DNA of 64,000 nt from JAKACA01 sp052143575 (GCA_052143575.1 JBKQSP010000051.1:16411-80410), one strand, 5' to 3'; counted from the stretch's first letter, positions 33,972 through 43,736 are shown. Made by a program: numbers and translations. The notes: generated by a model not told the origin, from the sequence alone.

Positions 33972-36401
33972 ATGCCAGGCTCGTTGTTGGGCAACAGCGT
34001 TCGCCGCCTCGAGGATCCCGACCTCCTGCTCGGGCTCGGCACCTTCGTGGGCAACTTCAAGCTGCCGGGTCTCACGCACGCCGTCTTCGTGCGCTCGCCC
34101 TTCGCCCACGCCACCATCTCCTCCATCGAGGCCGAGGAGGCCCGGCGTGCTCCTGGCGTCCTTGCGGTGTACACGGCTGAGGATCTCGGCATCACACCCT
34201 TCCACGGCTTCATGGTGCTGAACGCCGCCTGTGCCCGGCCGCCGCTCGCCCACGGCACGGTGAGGTTCGTCGGCGACCCCGTCGCCATGGTCGTCGCCGA
34301 GACCGAGGCGGCAGCCGTCGACGCCGCCGAGCTCGTCGTGGTGGACTACGAGCCGCTGGAGGCCGCCGTCGACCCGGAGGCCGCCCTTGCCGAGGGCGCA
34401 CCCCTGCAGTTCCCCGAGCTCGGCACGAACCTCGTCGCCGGCATGGCCGATCCGCCCGAGCCGGATCCGCTTGCTGGGGCGGCAACCGTGGTGCGCGCCC
34501 AACTGCAGAACCAGCGCCTCGCCGTCGTCCCGATGGAGGGAGACGCCATTGCCGTCGTGCCCGGCGACGACGGCGATGGCCACGATCTCACGGTCTACGT
34601 CTCGACGCAGATGCCGCACGGGTTCGCCTCCGCCGTCGCCCGCCACCTCGGTGTCGACCTGGCACGGCTGCGGGTGGTGGCTCCACATGTGGGTGGGGCC
34701 TTCGGCTCGAAGGCCGGGCTCGGAGCCGAGCATGCGGCCGTCATCGTCGGTGCGCAGCGGCTCGGACGGCCCGTCGCCTGGGTGCAGACCCGCTCCGAGA
34801 ACCTCGTCGCCACACCGCACGGGCGGGGCCAGACGCAGTGGGTCGAGATGGGCTTCGACGCCGACGGTCGCGTCACGGGCATGCACTGCCGGGTACTTGC
34901 CGATGCGGGCGCCTATGCCGGTTTCGGGGGAGCCCTTGCCCTCGGGCCCACCCGGATGATGGCGCAGGGCGTCTACGCCATCCCGGCCATCCGCTTCGAC
35001 GTGGCCGTTGCCGTCACGAACACGACGCCGATGGGCGCCTTCCGCGGAGCGGGCCGGCCGGAAGCGGCCGAGTTCCTCGAGCGGATGATGGACATCGCCG
35101 CCGGCGAGCTCGGGCTCGATCCGGTCGAGCTGCGCCGGCGCAACCTCCTGCCCGCCTTCAGCGAGTCCTACACGACCGTGATGGGGACCACCTACGACGT
35201 CGGTGACTACGTGAAGCCGCTCGACGAGGCGATCCGCCTCGCCGGCTACAAGCAGCTGCGCGCCGAGCAGGCAGCGCGGCGTGCCTCCGGCGACCGCTGG
35301 CAGCTCGGCATCGGGGTCGGCGTCTACGTCGAGGTGACCGCCGGTGGCGGAGGCGAGTTCGGCGCCGTCGAGGTGCATCGCGACGGCACGGCCTCCATCA
35401 GCGTGGGCACGTCGGCGCACGGGCAGGGCCATGCCACGTCGTTCGCCATGATCGTGTCGGACACCCTCGGCATCGCCCTCGAGGACATCCGTTTCGTGCA
35501 GTCCGATACCGCCACGGTGCCGAGAGGTGGAGGGACCGGAGGGTCGAGATCGCTGCAGCTCGCCGGCAGCGCCGTGCTCGGGGCCGCCGAGCAGGTGCTC
35601 GACCAGGCCCGCGAGCTCGTCGCCGCCGAGCTGGAGGCGAGCGCCCACGACATCGTCGTGCACGACGGTGGCCGTCTCGGTGTCGCCGGAGTGCCCGCGA
35701 GCGCCCTGTCGTGGGAGGCCATCGCCGCCCTGGCCGGGAGCGCTCCGACGGAGGCCGAGGGCGCCGGAGATGACAGCGCCGCAGGCTCATTGTCTGCCGA
35801 GCTCGACTTCGAGCAGGCGGGGTCGACGTTCCCCTTCGGGGCACACGTGTCGGTCGTCGAGGTCGACACCGAGACGGGGCAGGTGCGCCCACTGCGGCAC
35901 ATCGCCGTCGACGACTGTGGACGGATCGTGAACCCGCTGCTCGTCACCGGTCAGCAGCATGGGGGTATCGCGCAGGGGATGTCGCAAGCCCTCTGGGAGG
36001 AGATCCGCTTCGACGACGTCGGCAACCCGCTCACTGTCACCTTCGCCGACTACTCGATCCCGAGCGCGGCGGAGTTCCCGTCGTTCGAGACGGCGAACAC
36101 GGAGACGCCGACGTTTCGCAACCCGCTCGGCGCCAAAGGGATCGGTGAGTCGGGCACGATCGGATCGACGCCGTCGGTGCACAATGCCGTCATCGACGCC
36201 GTCTCGCATCTCGGCGTGCGCCACATCCCGATGCCCTGCACGCCCGAGCGGGTGTGGCGGGCCATCAGGGCGGCAGCCGCCGGAGGACCCGGCGCTACGG
36301 CCGGCGGCCAGCCGCTCTGGCGCCAACCCCCGGCCTTCTTCGACCGGTTGCCTGTGGGCGGCGAGGGTGAGCGCCCGGAAGCGGCCGACGCCGAGATCTA
36401 G
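33972..36401 (+). CDS. Xanthine dehydrogenase/CoxL-family molybdopterin large subunit
   Basis: 809 aa. N-terminal aldehyde oxidase 'hammerhead' domain (LLNG-like LGNSVRRLEDPDLLLG, LTHAVFVRSPFAHATI), then Moco domains with GGAFGSKAGLG, MGAFRGAGRPEA, GGTGGSRSLQLAG and the catalytic-Glu loop GAKGIGESGTIG. The active-site loop lacks the AYRCSFR signature of true CO dehydrogenase. The medium (FAD) and small (2Fe-2S) subunits are absent nearby; only the FAD reductase 57 nt upstream is present. ATG 33972 is chosen because TAGGTT ends 7 nt before it and the family N-terminus begins there; the frame is open to 33918. Confidence 0.88.
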   Translation: MPGSLLGNSVRRLEDPDLLLGLGTFVGNFKLPGLTHAVFVRSPFAHATISSIEAEEARRAPGVLAVYTAEDLGITPFHGFMVLNAACARPPLAHGTVRFVGDPVAMVVAETEAAAVDAAELVVVDYEPLEAAVDPEAALAEGAPLQFPELGTNLVAGMADPPEPDPLAGAATVVRAQLQNQRLAVVPMEGDAIAVVPGDDGDGHDLTVYVSTQMPHGFASAVARHLGVDLARLRVVAPHVGGAFGSKAGLGAEHAAVIVGAQRLGRPVAWVQTRSENLVATPHGRGQTQWVEMGFDADGRVTGMHCRVLADAGAYAGFGGALALGPTRMMAQGVYAIPAIRFDVAVAVTNTTPMGAFRGAGRPEAAEFLERMMDIAAGELGLDPVELRRRNLLPAFSESYTTVMGTTYDVGDYVKPLDEAIRLAGYKQLRAEQAARRASGDRWQLGIGVGVYVEVTAGGGGEFGAVEVHRDGTASISVGTSAHGQGHATSFAMIVSDTLGIALEDIRFVQSDTATVPRGGGTGGSRSLQLAGSAVLGAAEQVLDQARELVAAELEASAHDIVVHDGGRLGVAGVPASALSWEAIAALAGSAPTEAEGAGDDSAAGSLSAELDFEQAGSTFPFGAHVSVVEVDTETGQVRPLRHIAVDDCGRIVNPLLVTGQQHGGIAQGMSQALWEEIRFDDVGNPLTVTFADYSIPSAAEFPSFETANTETPTFRNPLGAKGIGESGTIGSTPSVHNAVIDAVSHLGVRHIPMPCTPERVWRAIRAAAAGGPGATAGGQPLWRQPPAFFDRLPVGGEGERPEAADAEI

Positions 36402-36550
36402 CGCCGCCATCGCCGCCTCCCGTTCTCGAACGGGGTGCTCTCCGGCTCAGGCTGGGACATCGGGACGACATCTCACGAGGTGGGTCGGCAGCGATCCCCT
36501 GCCCGAGTAGCCCCGCACGCTCGAGGGCTGCCGACTGCGATACTCCTCAA

Positions 36551-37045
36551 GTGGCCGGCACGCTTCGACAGATCGAGCAAGTGGAGTTCCGAGTCGACGA
36601 GCTCACGCGCATCGTCGCCTCGATGGGTCGGCTCGCCACCGCCGGCGACGGATGGATCAACCTGATACCGAGCATCAGCGACAACGACAAGCGGTCGACC
36701 GCGCTCGGGTTCTTCGCCTTGTTCGGTGGCGGAGGCATCGGTGTCACGATGGCCACCTGGATCCCCGGGAGCCACCATCCCCGTGGAGACATCGAGCCCA
36801 GCCTCGGCATCTCGCACGTCACCGGCCGTCGTGCCCTTGGCGAGCTGCAATCGCGCGGTGTCGCCGTTCCGGAGAGCTGGCGCCTCGAGCAGGACCACCC
36901 CCGTCGCGGGCTAATCCTGCGTGTCCCGGCGGACGAACCCCATGAGCAGGTGTTGGTATGGGCGCTGGGCGCCGTCGGCGTGCTCAGCGCTCCCCGCCCC
37001 ATCGAGGGCTGGCGGGCCGACATCTACCTCCCGGCGACGCCGTGA
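36551..37045 (+). CDS. Hypothetical protein
   Basis: 164 aa, not recognised. Predicted soluble: an N-terminal helix (GTLRQIEQVEFRVDELTRIV), a glycine-rich segment ALGFFALFGGGGIGV that is too short and polar-flanked to be a confident TM helix, and a region resembling a winged-helix (GISHVTGRRALGELQSRGV) before a C-terminal beta segment. GTG start preceded by GATACT, possibly leaderless. Convergent with the secreted repeat protein. Codon use looks like its neighbours. Confidence 0.6.
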   Translation: MAGTLRQIEQVEFRVDELTRIVASMGRLATAGDGWINLIPSISDNDKRSTALGFFALFGGGGIGVTMATWIPGSHHPRGDIEPSLGISHVTGRRALGELQSRGVAVPESWRLEQDHPRRGLILRVPADEPHEQVLVWALGAVGVLSAPRPIEGWRADIYLPATP

Positions 37046-37076
37046 GAGCGGCGCCGCCCGACGCTTGGGGCGGGCG

Positions 37077-38906
37077 CTACGAGTCGTAGAAGATGTCGCC
37101 GCTGTTGCCGACCACGGCACAGAAATTCGACGCCGGGCAGGCGACCGAGATGAGGCCGCTCTCGCTCGGGCCGATGCGATGCGGGCTCGACCAGGAGTGG
37201 CCGTTGTAGGACAGGACGTTGTCCGTGTAGTCGACCGTGACGCAGAACCGGTGACTGTGGCAGGCCACCGAGACGAGGTCGTTGCTGTGGTGGTCGATGT
37301 AGTGCGGGCTCGACCAGGTGTGGCCGTTGAAGGTGAGGGCGTCGCCGGCGCCGTCGACGACGGCGCAGAAGCTCGAGCTCGAACACGAGATCGAAAGAGG
37401 GTCGCCGACGCTGTCGACACCGTGCGGCACCGACCACGAGTGACCGTTGTAGGTGACCACGTTGCCCTTGGTGTCAACGATGGCGCAGAAGCTGTCGCTC
37501 GCGCAGGAGACAGCGGAGAGGTCCCTCCCGTGGTCGATGCGGTGCGGGCTCGACCAGGTGTGTCCGTTGAAGGTGATGAGCCGCCCGGACCGGTCGACGG
37601 CGGTGCAGAAGTGCGAGGTCGGGCACGAGACGGAATCGAGGTCGTGGCGGCTGTCGATCGGCCGCGGGCTCGACCAGGTGTGTCCGTTGAACGTCAGGAC
37701 GTTGCCCAGGTTGTCCAAGGCGGCGCAGAAGCTCGTCCTCGGGCAGGAGATGGCGACGAAGCCGTCACCGCTCGAGTCGACGTTCCTCGTGACGTGCCAG
37801 GCGTGCCCGTTGTACTTGAGGGCGTCCCCGTAGCTGTCGACGACTTCGCAGGAGTGGCTGCTCGAGCAGGAGAGGGCGATGGGATACCCCTCGCTGGGGT
37901 CGAAGTAGTCGAGGGCTGACCACCGGTGGCCGTTGTAGGTGACGGCGTTGCCGAACTGGTTCACGGCGGCACAGAAGCTCGACGTGGCGCACGAAACGGC
38001 GTTGAGGCCGTCGGGATCGGTGGGGCGCGGCGCCGACCAGACACCGCTGTTGTCGGTGAGGACGTTGCCGCTGTAGTCCGTCGCCTTGCAGAGGACGGCC
38101 GAGAGACAGGAGATGGAACTGATGCCGAAGCCCCTCCCGTCGACGTGATGGGGGGCCGACCACGTCGTGCCGTTGAACGTGACGACGTTGCCGGCATAGT
38201 CGCCAGCGGCACAGAAGGTCACGAGCCCGTCGCTCGCCGTGCATGACAGCGCCGTGAGGCCGTCGGCGTCTACGAGCTGAGGGGACGACCACGTGCCGTC
38301 GTAGGTGAGGACGTTGCCGGCGTAATCGACCGCAACGCACCGGTAGATGCTCGGGCACGAGACGGCGGCGAAACCGTCCCCGTGCGGGTCGACGTCGACC
38401 GGAGTCGTCGACGTCCACGACCCGAAGTACATGACGGCGTTGCCCAGCCCGTCGACCGTGGCGCAGAACTCCGCCGACTGGCAGGAGACGGCGCCGAAGT
38501 TACCGCCCGGGTCGATGTGGGAAGGGGGGGACCACGAGCCGGCGCTGTACGTGAGCTCCTGGCCGAAGCGATCGACGGCGACGCAGAAGCTCGCCGTCGG
38601 GCAGGAGATATCGGCGATACCGCCGCCGGCGGCGTCGATGGCGTGGGGCGCCGTCCACACATGGCCGTTGTAGGTGAGCACGTTGCCGGCGAGGTCGACG
38701 GCGGCACAGAAGGTCGTCGTCGGGCACGACACCGAGAGCGGGTTGCCCGCCGGCGTGTCGATCTTCGTCCCCGATGTCCAAGCGGCGGCGAGGCGGGGGA
38801 CTGACGAGGCCGCAGCGGGAGACGGAACGGCCGCCAGCGCCGGAGCGGCCACTGCGACGATGAGCCCGCATGAGCCGAGAAGCCGACCGAGAACTGATCG
38901 CAACAT
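37077..38906 (-). CDS. Secreted protein of 14 tandem ~40-residue cysteine-pair repeats
   Basis: 609 aa. Signal peptide at residues 1-~27 (MLRSVLGRLLGSC, then hydrophobic, AxA-like end). The rest is 14 repeats of ~40 residues with consensus VSCP-x(3)-FC-x-AVD-x(2)-GNVLTYNGH-x-WSSP-x-x-ID; each has two cysteines spaced 6-10 apart. This probably folds as one or two beta-propellers or a beta-solenoid with an intra-blade disulfide. No anchor or LPXTG is visible, so it is likely released or held non-covalently. ATG 38906 is preferred for the signal peptide; GTG 38948 is possible. Function unknown. Confidence 0.8.
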   Translation of the reverse strand: MLRSVLGRLLGSCGLIVAVAAPALAAVPSPAAASSVPRLAAAWTSGTKIDTPAGNPLSVSCPTTTFCAAVDLAGNVLTYNGHVWTAPHAIDAAGGGIADISCPTASFCVAVDRFGQELTYSAGSWSPPSHIDPGGNFGAVSCQSAEFCATVDGLGNAVMYFGSWTSTTPVDVDPHGDGFAAVSCPSIYRCVAVDYAGNVLTYDGTWSSPQLVDADGLTALSCTASDGLVTFCAAGDYAGNVVTFNGTTWSAPHHVDGRGFGISSISCLSAVLCKATDYSGNVLTDNSGVWSAPRPTDPDGLNAVSCATSSFCAAVNQFGNAVTYNGHRWSALDYFDPSEGYPIALSCSSSHSCEVVDSYGDALKYNGHAWHVTRNVDSSGDGFVAISCPRTSFCAALDNLGNVLTFNGHTWSSPRPIDSRHDLDSVSCPTSHFCTAVDRSGRLITFNGHTWSSPHRIDHGRDLSAVSCASDSFCAIVDTKGNVVTYNGHSWSVPHGVDSVGDPLSISCSSSSFCAVVDGAGDALTFNGHTWSSPHYIDHHSNDLVSVACHSHRFCVTVDYTDNVLSYNGHSWSSPHRIGPSESGLISVACPASNFCAVVGNSGDIFYDS

Positions 38907-39038
38907 GCTCCCCTTGCTGTCTCGAGATCCTCGAAGCGCCCGCCGCACGAGTGCAGGCAGCCTACTTCGGGCTGCTCACCACTGTGGGCGAGAAAGGCTG
39001 GCAGCGGGCGTAGCGTCGCTGCCGGCCCCGCTGCCGCC

Positions 39039-39599
39039 TCAGAGCTCGAGCACGAAGGCGATGAGCCGCAAGTCCTTCTCGCCGTCGGGAAGGCGTGCCA
39101 CGAACACATCGAGATCGGGAGTCGGCACGAAACCCATCCGCTCGTACATCGCCCGCGCCCTCACCATGACTTCGGTGGAGTGCAGGATGATCCTGGCCCG
39201 GCCGTCAGCGCGCGCCCGGTCGATGCAGGCTTGCGTGAGGGCCCGGCCGACGCCCCTGCTCTGGTGATCCGGTCGCACGGCCAGCATGCGGATCCCGGCC
39301 GCCTCCGGGTCGTCGAACTCGGTCATGGCGCGGTCGGAATCGGGCACGTAGGTGACGCCGCCGAGCAGCTCGCCCTCCTCGTCGACGGCCACGAGGACGA
39401 CGCTGTCGGCCGCCCGCTCGGCCACGGCGAGCAGTTGGTCCTCGTAGCTGCCGTAGTGGTCGCCACGCCAGAGGTCCCGGTAGGCGTCCACGGTGATCTG
39501 CCCGATCGCCGAGTACTCATCTGGCCGCGCCGGGCGGATCTGTATCGCAGGCCCCGGCGCGCCGACGGCGCCGTCAGGCCGTGCGGGGCTCGACGGCAT
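39039..39599 (-). CDS. GNAT-family N-acetyltransferase
   Basis: 186 aa. Acetyl-CoA-binding core IRMLAVRPDHQSRGVGRALTQACIDRAR (shown here as motif A: V-x-P-x-x-Q-x-x-G-V-G) and YERMGFVPTPDLDVF (motif B). Substrate unknown. The most likely start, ATG 39599, lies 26 nt inside the 3' end of aceE, so it is probably co-transcribed with aceE; upstream in-frame residues are only aceE antisense-frame shadow. Confidence 0.83.
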   Translation of the reverse strand: MPSSPARPDGAVGAPGPAIQIRPARPDEYSAIGQITVDAYRDLWRGDHYGSYEDQLLAVAERAADSVVLVAVDEEGELLGGVTYVPDSDRAMTEFDDPEAAGIRMLAVRPDHQSRGVGRALTQACIDRARADGRARIILHSTEVMVRARAMYERMGFVPTPDLDVFVARLPDGEKDLRLIAFVLEL

Positions 39600-42291
39600 C
39601 CGGGTCGATGCCGTAGCGCTCGATTGCCTCGGCGACCGTGCTCTCTTTGACGTCGCCGTTTCCCGCCAGCGAGGCCAGCACGGCCACCACGAGGTGAGCG
39701 GCGTCGATCTCGAAGTGGCGGCGAAGGGCCGGTCGCGTGTCCGAGCGACCAAAGCCATCGGTGCCGAGCGGCACGAAGCTTCCCGGTAGGAAGCGTGAGA
39801 TCTGATCGGGCACCGACTTCAGGTAGTCGGTGACGGCCACGATCGGGCCGCGGGCGTCGGCGAGCGCCCGCGAGACGTACGCCTCTCGGGGCGTCGAGCC
39901 CGGGTGCAGCCGGTTCCAACGCTCGATGTCGAGGGCGTCCTCGCGCAGCGCCTTGTAGCTCGTGACGGACCAGCATTCGGCGCCCACGCCCCACTCGTTC
40001 GCCAACAGCTCGCGCGCCTCGAGAGCGGCCTGCCACATCGGGCCGGAGAACAGGATCGTCGCCGGCCGGAGGGCCGCATCGGGCGAGGCGACGTAGCGGT
40101 AGCAACCGCGCAGCACGCCGTAGCGGATGCTGTCGCGCTCGCCGGCGTCGTCCGGCAGGGCGGGCATCGGGTAGTTCTCGTTGTAGAGCGTCACGTAGTA
40201 GAGGAGGTCCTCGGCGTCCGGGCCGTACATGGTCTGGATGCCGTCGGCGACGATGAAGGCGAGCTCGTAGGCGAACGCCGGGTCGTAGGAACGGACGCAG
40301 GGCACGACGGAGGCGAGCAGCGGTGAGTGCCCGTCCTCGTGCTGCAGGCCCTCGCCGTTCATCGTCGTCCGCCCAGCGGTGCACCCGAAGAGGAAACCCC
40401 TCGCCCGGGCGTCAGCAGCCTGCCAAATGAGGTCACCCACACGCTGGAACCCGAACATCGAATAGAACAGGTACATCGGCAGCATCGGCCTCGACCAGGT
40501 GGCATAGGCGGTCCCGGCCGCCTGGAAGCTGCCCATGCCGCCCGCCTCCGTGATGCCCTCCTGCAGGATCTGCCCGGTGCGGTCCTCGGCGTAGGTGAGA
40601 AGGAGGCCGGCGTCGACCGAGGTGTAGTGCTGGCCCTCGGAGGCGTAGATTTTCGCCTCGGCGAAGAGGGCGTCGAGGCCGAACGTGCGGCCCTCGTCCG
40701 GAATGATCGGCACGACGTAGCGACCGATCGACGGGTCACGCAGGAGGCTTCGCAGCATGCGGGCGAAGGCCATCGTCGTCGAGACCGCCTGGCCCTTGGA
40801 GCCGACCCAGAACTCGTCCCACAGGCTGGTGGCCGGGTTGGGCAGGCCGAGGCGCCCGGCACCCCGCACGAGGCGTGTCGGCAGGGAGCCGCCTTGGGCC
40901 TGCAAGCGCGCCTGCAGATACTCCTGCTCGGGCGAGCCGGCCGGCGGGCGGTAGTACGGCGGGTGCTCGGCGTCGAGGGCGGAGTCGGGTATCTCCTCGC
41001 TCAGATAGAGGCGGTCGCGCAGCAGGCGCAGCTGCTCACGAGTCATCTTCTTGATCTGATGGGTGGCGTTTCGCGCCTCGATCTCGGGACCGAGCGTCCA
41101 ACCCTTCACGGTCTTGGCGAGGATGACGGTGGGCGCCCCCGTCTGCTCTGTCGCCATCTTGTAAGCGGCGTACAGCTTTTGGTAGTCGTGCCCACCCCGC
41201 GGCAGCGCCTGCAACTCGGCGTCGGAGAGGTGCTCCACCATCTTGCGCAGGCGGGGGTCGGGACCGAAGAAGTGCTCCCTGATGTAGGCGCCTTCGGCGG
41301 TCGAGTAGGTCTGGAAGTCACCGTCGAGCGTGGTGTTCATCTTGTTGACGAGGACGCCGTCGACGTCGCGGGCGAGCAGCTCGTCCCACTTGCGCCCCCA
41401 GATGACCTTGATGACGTTCCAGCCGCAACCGCGGTAGAGCGCTTCCAGCTCCTGGATGATCTTGCCGTTGCCGCGCACGGGGCCGTCGAGGCGCTGCAGG
41501 TTGCAGTTGACCACGAAGACGAGGTTGTCGAGCTTCTCGCGGGCGGCGAGGCGGAGGGCGCCCTGGCTCTCGGGCTCGTCCATCTCGCCATCGCCGACGA
41601 AGCACCAGACGCGGGAGGCCGACGTGTCGACGATCTCGCGGTGCAGCAGGTAGCGGTTGAAGCGCGCCTGGTAGACGGCGGCGAGCGGGCCGAGGCCCAT
41701 CGAGACCGTGGGGAACTCCCAGAAGTCCGGCATGAGGCGAGGATGCGGGTAGCTGGAAAGGCCGTGGCCGCTGGTCTCGAAGCGGAAGTTGTCGAGCAGC
41801 GCCTCGTCGAGGCGCCCCTCGACGAAGGCCCTCGCGTAGATGCCGGGCGAGCCGTGACCTTGAAAGAAGACCTGGTCGCCGGCGAGGCCGTTGGCCTTGC
41901 CGTGGAAGAAGTGGTTGAAGCCGACCTCGTAGAGGGCGGCAGAGCCGGCGTAGGTGGAGAGGTGGCCGCCGATGCCGGGATCCTTCGAGTTCGCTCTCGT
42001 CACCATGACGGCGGCGTTCCAGCGGATGTAGGCGCGGATACGACGTTCCAGGTGCTCGTCGCCCGGGAACCACGGCTCACGAGCGGCCGGGATGGTGTTG
42101 ACGTAGGGCGTCGACACCGTCGCCGGGAAACCGATCTGGTCGGCGCGGGCCCGTTCGAGAAGCTTCATGAGCAGGAAGCGGGCCCGATCGCGACCACTCT
42201 GCTCGACGATGGAATCGAAGGAGTCGAGCCACTCGGTGGTTTCCTCCGGGTCGATGTCCGGAACCTGGTGCGAGAAGCCGTCGAAGATCAC
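39574..42291 (-). CDS. aceE: Pyruvate dehydrogenase E1 component, homodimeric type
   Basis: Thiamine-diphosphate enzyme that decarboxylates pyruvate and acetylates the lipoyl E2. 905 aa, the usual length. ThDP motif GDGEMDEPES through VVNCNLQRLDG, N-terminal AYIRWNAAVMVTRAN, GHLSTYAGSAALYEVG. The first codon is GTG. The gene stands apart from lpd and the E2 gene, which are ~8-10 kb away on the other strand. In actinobacteria AceE works with a shared E2 and Lpd, so those products are the likely partners. Confidence 0.95.
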   Translation of the reverse strand: MIFDGFSHQVPDIDPEETTEWLDSFDSIVEQSGRDRARFLLMKLLERARADQIGFPATVSTPYVNTIPAAREPWFPGDEHLERRIRAYIRWNAAVMVTRANSKDPGIGGHLSTYAGSAALYEVGFNHFFHGKANGLAGDQVFFQGHGSPGIYARAFVEGRLDEALLDNFRFETSGHGLSSYPHPRLMPDFWEFPTVSMGLGPLAAVYQARFNRYLLHREIVDTSASRVWCFVGDGEMDEPESQGALRLAAREKLDNLVFVVNCNLQRLDGPVRGNGKIIQELEALYRGCGWNVIKVIWGRKWDELLARDVDGVLVNKMNTTLDGDFQTYSTAEGAYIREHFFGPDPRLRKMVEHLSDAELQALPRGGHDYQKLYAAYKMATEQTGAPTVILAKTVKGWTLGPEIEARNATHQIKKMTREQLRLLRDRLYLSEEIPDSALDAEHPPYYRPPAGSPEQEYLQARLQAQGGSLPTRLVRGAGRLGLPNPATSLWDEFWVGSKGQAVSTTMAFARMLRSLLRDPSIGRYVVPIIPDEGRTFGLDALFAEAKIYASEGQHYTSVDAGLLLTYAEDRTGQILQEGITEAGGMGSFQAAGTAYATWSRPMLPMYLFYSMFGFQRVGDLIWQAADARARGFLFGCTAGRTTMNGEGLQHEDGHSPLLASVVPCVRSYDPAFAYELAFIVADGIQTMYGPDAEDLLYYVTLYNENYPMPALPDDAGERDSIRYGVLRGCYRYVASPDAALRPATILFSGPMWQAALEARELLANEWGVGAECWSVTSYKALREDALDIERWNRLHPGSTPREAYVSRALADARGPIVAVTDYLKSVPDQISRFLPGSFVPLGTDGFGRSDTRPALRRHFEIDAAHLVVAVLASLAGNGDVKESTVAEAIERYGIDPDAVEPRTA

Positions 42292-42365
42292 CGTGTGATT
42301 CTCGCGCCGTCATGGCTGCCGTCCGGTCACAGGTGAGGGCGGGGCTGGTCGCTATGGTCGCGGCC

Positions 42366-42827
42366 GTGCCGCAGCCCGCTCGATCCGTCGTCGTCTACAC
42401 CGACGGCGCCTGCATCCGGAACCCCGGTCCGGGCGGCTGGGCCTGGGCCGTCTCGGAGGACCGCTACGCCAGCGGCTGCGAGGTGGCCACGACCAACCAG
42501 CGCATGGAGCTGCGGGCCGTCATCGAGGCCCTCGCCGCCTTCCCCTCCGGCGAGGTGAAGGTCGTCAGTGACTCGACCTACGTCGTCAACTGTTTCCGGC
42601 AGCGCTGGTGGGCGGGCTGGCGGGCGAGAGGCTGGCGCAACTCCAAGGGCGAGCCGGTGGCGAATCAGGACCTCTGGCGCCCCCTCGTGGCCCTCGTCAT
42701 CGACGAGCGGCCCGGCTCGATCCAGCTCGAGTGGGTGAAGGGCCACGGGACGAACCTCGGCAACATCCTCGCCGATCGTTTGGCGACCGAGGCTGCCCGG
42801 CTGCAGCGGCCGGCCGTCGCCGGCTGA
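42366..42827 (+). CDS. rnhA: Ribonuclease HI
   Basis: Cleaves the RNA strand of RNA-DNA hybrids. Catalytic residues: Asp in VVYTDGACIRNPGPGGWA, Glu in NQRMELRAVIEAL, Asp in VVSDSTYVVN, and late Asp in NILADRLA after KGHGTNLG. 153 aa from GTG 42366. That start is preferred because TATGGT (42353-42358) ends 7 nt before it; ATG 42354 would sit inside that hexamer and ATG 42312 has no support. Divergent from aceE. Confidence 0.9.
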   Translation: MPQPARSVVVYTDGACIRNPGPGGWAWAVSEDRYASGCEVATTNQRMELRAVIEALAAFPSGEVKVVSDSTYVVNCFRQRWWAGWRARGWRNSKGEPVANQDLWRPLVALVIDERPGSIQLEWVKGHGTNLGNILADRLATEAARLQRPAVAG

Positions 42828-42896
42828 GGGTGGGTGAGGAGCAACCGATCGGCGGCGGATTGGGACCAGAGGCCCACCGTCTCGTAGGTTGTTGAC

Positions 42897-43664
42897 ATGC
42901 GTATCAACAACACTTCAGCGCTCGTGACCGGAGGGGCCTCCGGCCTCGGCGAGGCGACGGCGAGGGCCCTGTACGCGGCTGGCGCCACGGTCACGCTCTT
43001 CGACCGCGACGAAGCCCGTGCCAAGGCGACGGCCGAGGCGATCGGCGGGGCGACGAGCTATGTCGCCGGCGACGTGGGCGACCCGGACGCCGTCACGCGG
43101 GCGGTGGAGCTGGCGGCGGCCGCCGGCGAGTTCCGCATCACGGTGTCGTGCGCCGGCATCGGATGGGCACAGCGCACGATCGGCCGCAACGGCGAGCCGC
43201 ACGACTTCGACGCCTTCAAGACGGTCGTGAACGTCAACCTGGTCGGGACGTTCAACGTCATGCGCATCTCCGCAGGCGCCATGTCGAAGACCGAGCCGCT
43301 CGACGACGGCGAGCGGGGGGTCATCGTCAACACGGCCTCCGTCGCAGCCTTCGAGGGGCAGATCGGCCAGATCTCCTACTCGGCCTCCAAGGGCGGCGTC
43401 GTGGGCATGACCGTGCCGGCGGCGCGCGACCTCGCCCCGGTCGGCATCCGGGTGAACACGATCGCCCCGGGGCTCATGGATACCCCCCTGCTCGGACTCC
43501 TGCCGGAGGAGAACCGCAAAGCCCTCGGCGCCGGCGTCCTCTTCCCGAAGCGCCTCGGGACGCCGGCGGAGTTCGGCCAGCTCGTCGTCGCCATCGCCGA
43601 GAACGGCTACCTGAACGGTGAGACGATCCGCTTGGACGGCGGCCTGCGCATGCCACCGAAGTAG
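42897..43664 (+). CDS. Short-chain dehydrogenase (3-hydroxyacyl-CoA dehydrogenase type II-like)
   Basis: 255 aa SDR. TGGASGLGEA cofactor loop at 11-20, FDRDE at the end of beta-2 favouring NAD(H), NTASVAAFEG, catalytic YSASK near 160 and the PGLMDTPLLGLLPEE substrate loop. The sequence resembles HSD17B10-type 3-hydroxyacyl-CoA dehydrogenases. TAGGTT ends 6 nt before the ATG, so it is probably leaderless. Confidence 0.9.
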   Translation: MRINNTSALVTGGASGLGEATARALYAAGATVTLFDRDEARAKATAEAIGGATSYVAGDVGDPDAVTRAVELAAAAGEFRITVSCAGIGWAQRTIGRNGEPHDFDAFKTVVNVNLVGTFNVMRISAGAMSKTEPLDDGERGVIVNTASVAAFEGQIGQISYSASKGGVVGMTVPAARDLAPVGIRVNTIAPGLMDTPLLGLLPEENRKALGAGVLFPKRLGTPAEFGQLVVAIAENGYLNGETIRLDGGLRMPPK

Positions 43665-43736
43665 TCGGGAGCGCTAAGAAGTAGCGGGAGCCGTCGGCAC
43701 GGCGGTGCAGCCAGGTTCGAGAGGAGGTCGACACTC

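Noticed and set aside
32733..35663. 976-codon minus-strand open frame across the CoxL-like gene
   Set aside because: The plus strand carries clear molybdopterin motifs over the same bases; the minus translation is Arg/His-rich with no domain.
33972..36401. Carbon monoxide dehydrogenase CoxL
   Set aside because: The active-site loop reads GAFRGAGR rather than AYRCSFR, and coxM and coxS are absent.
40327..42336. 669-codon plus-strand open frame opposite aceE
   Set aside because: Antisense shadow of a well-conserved E1 gene.
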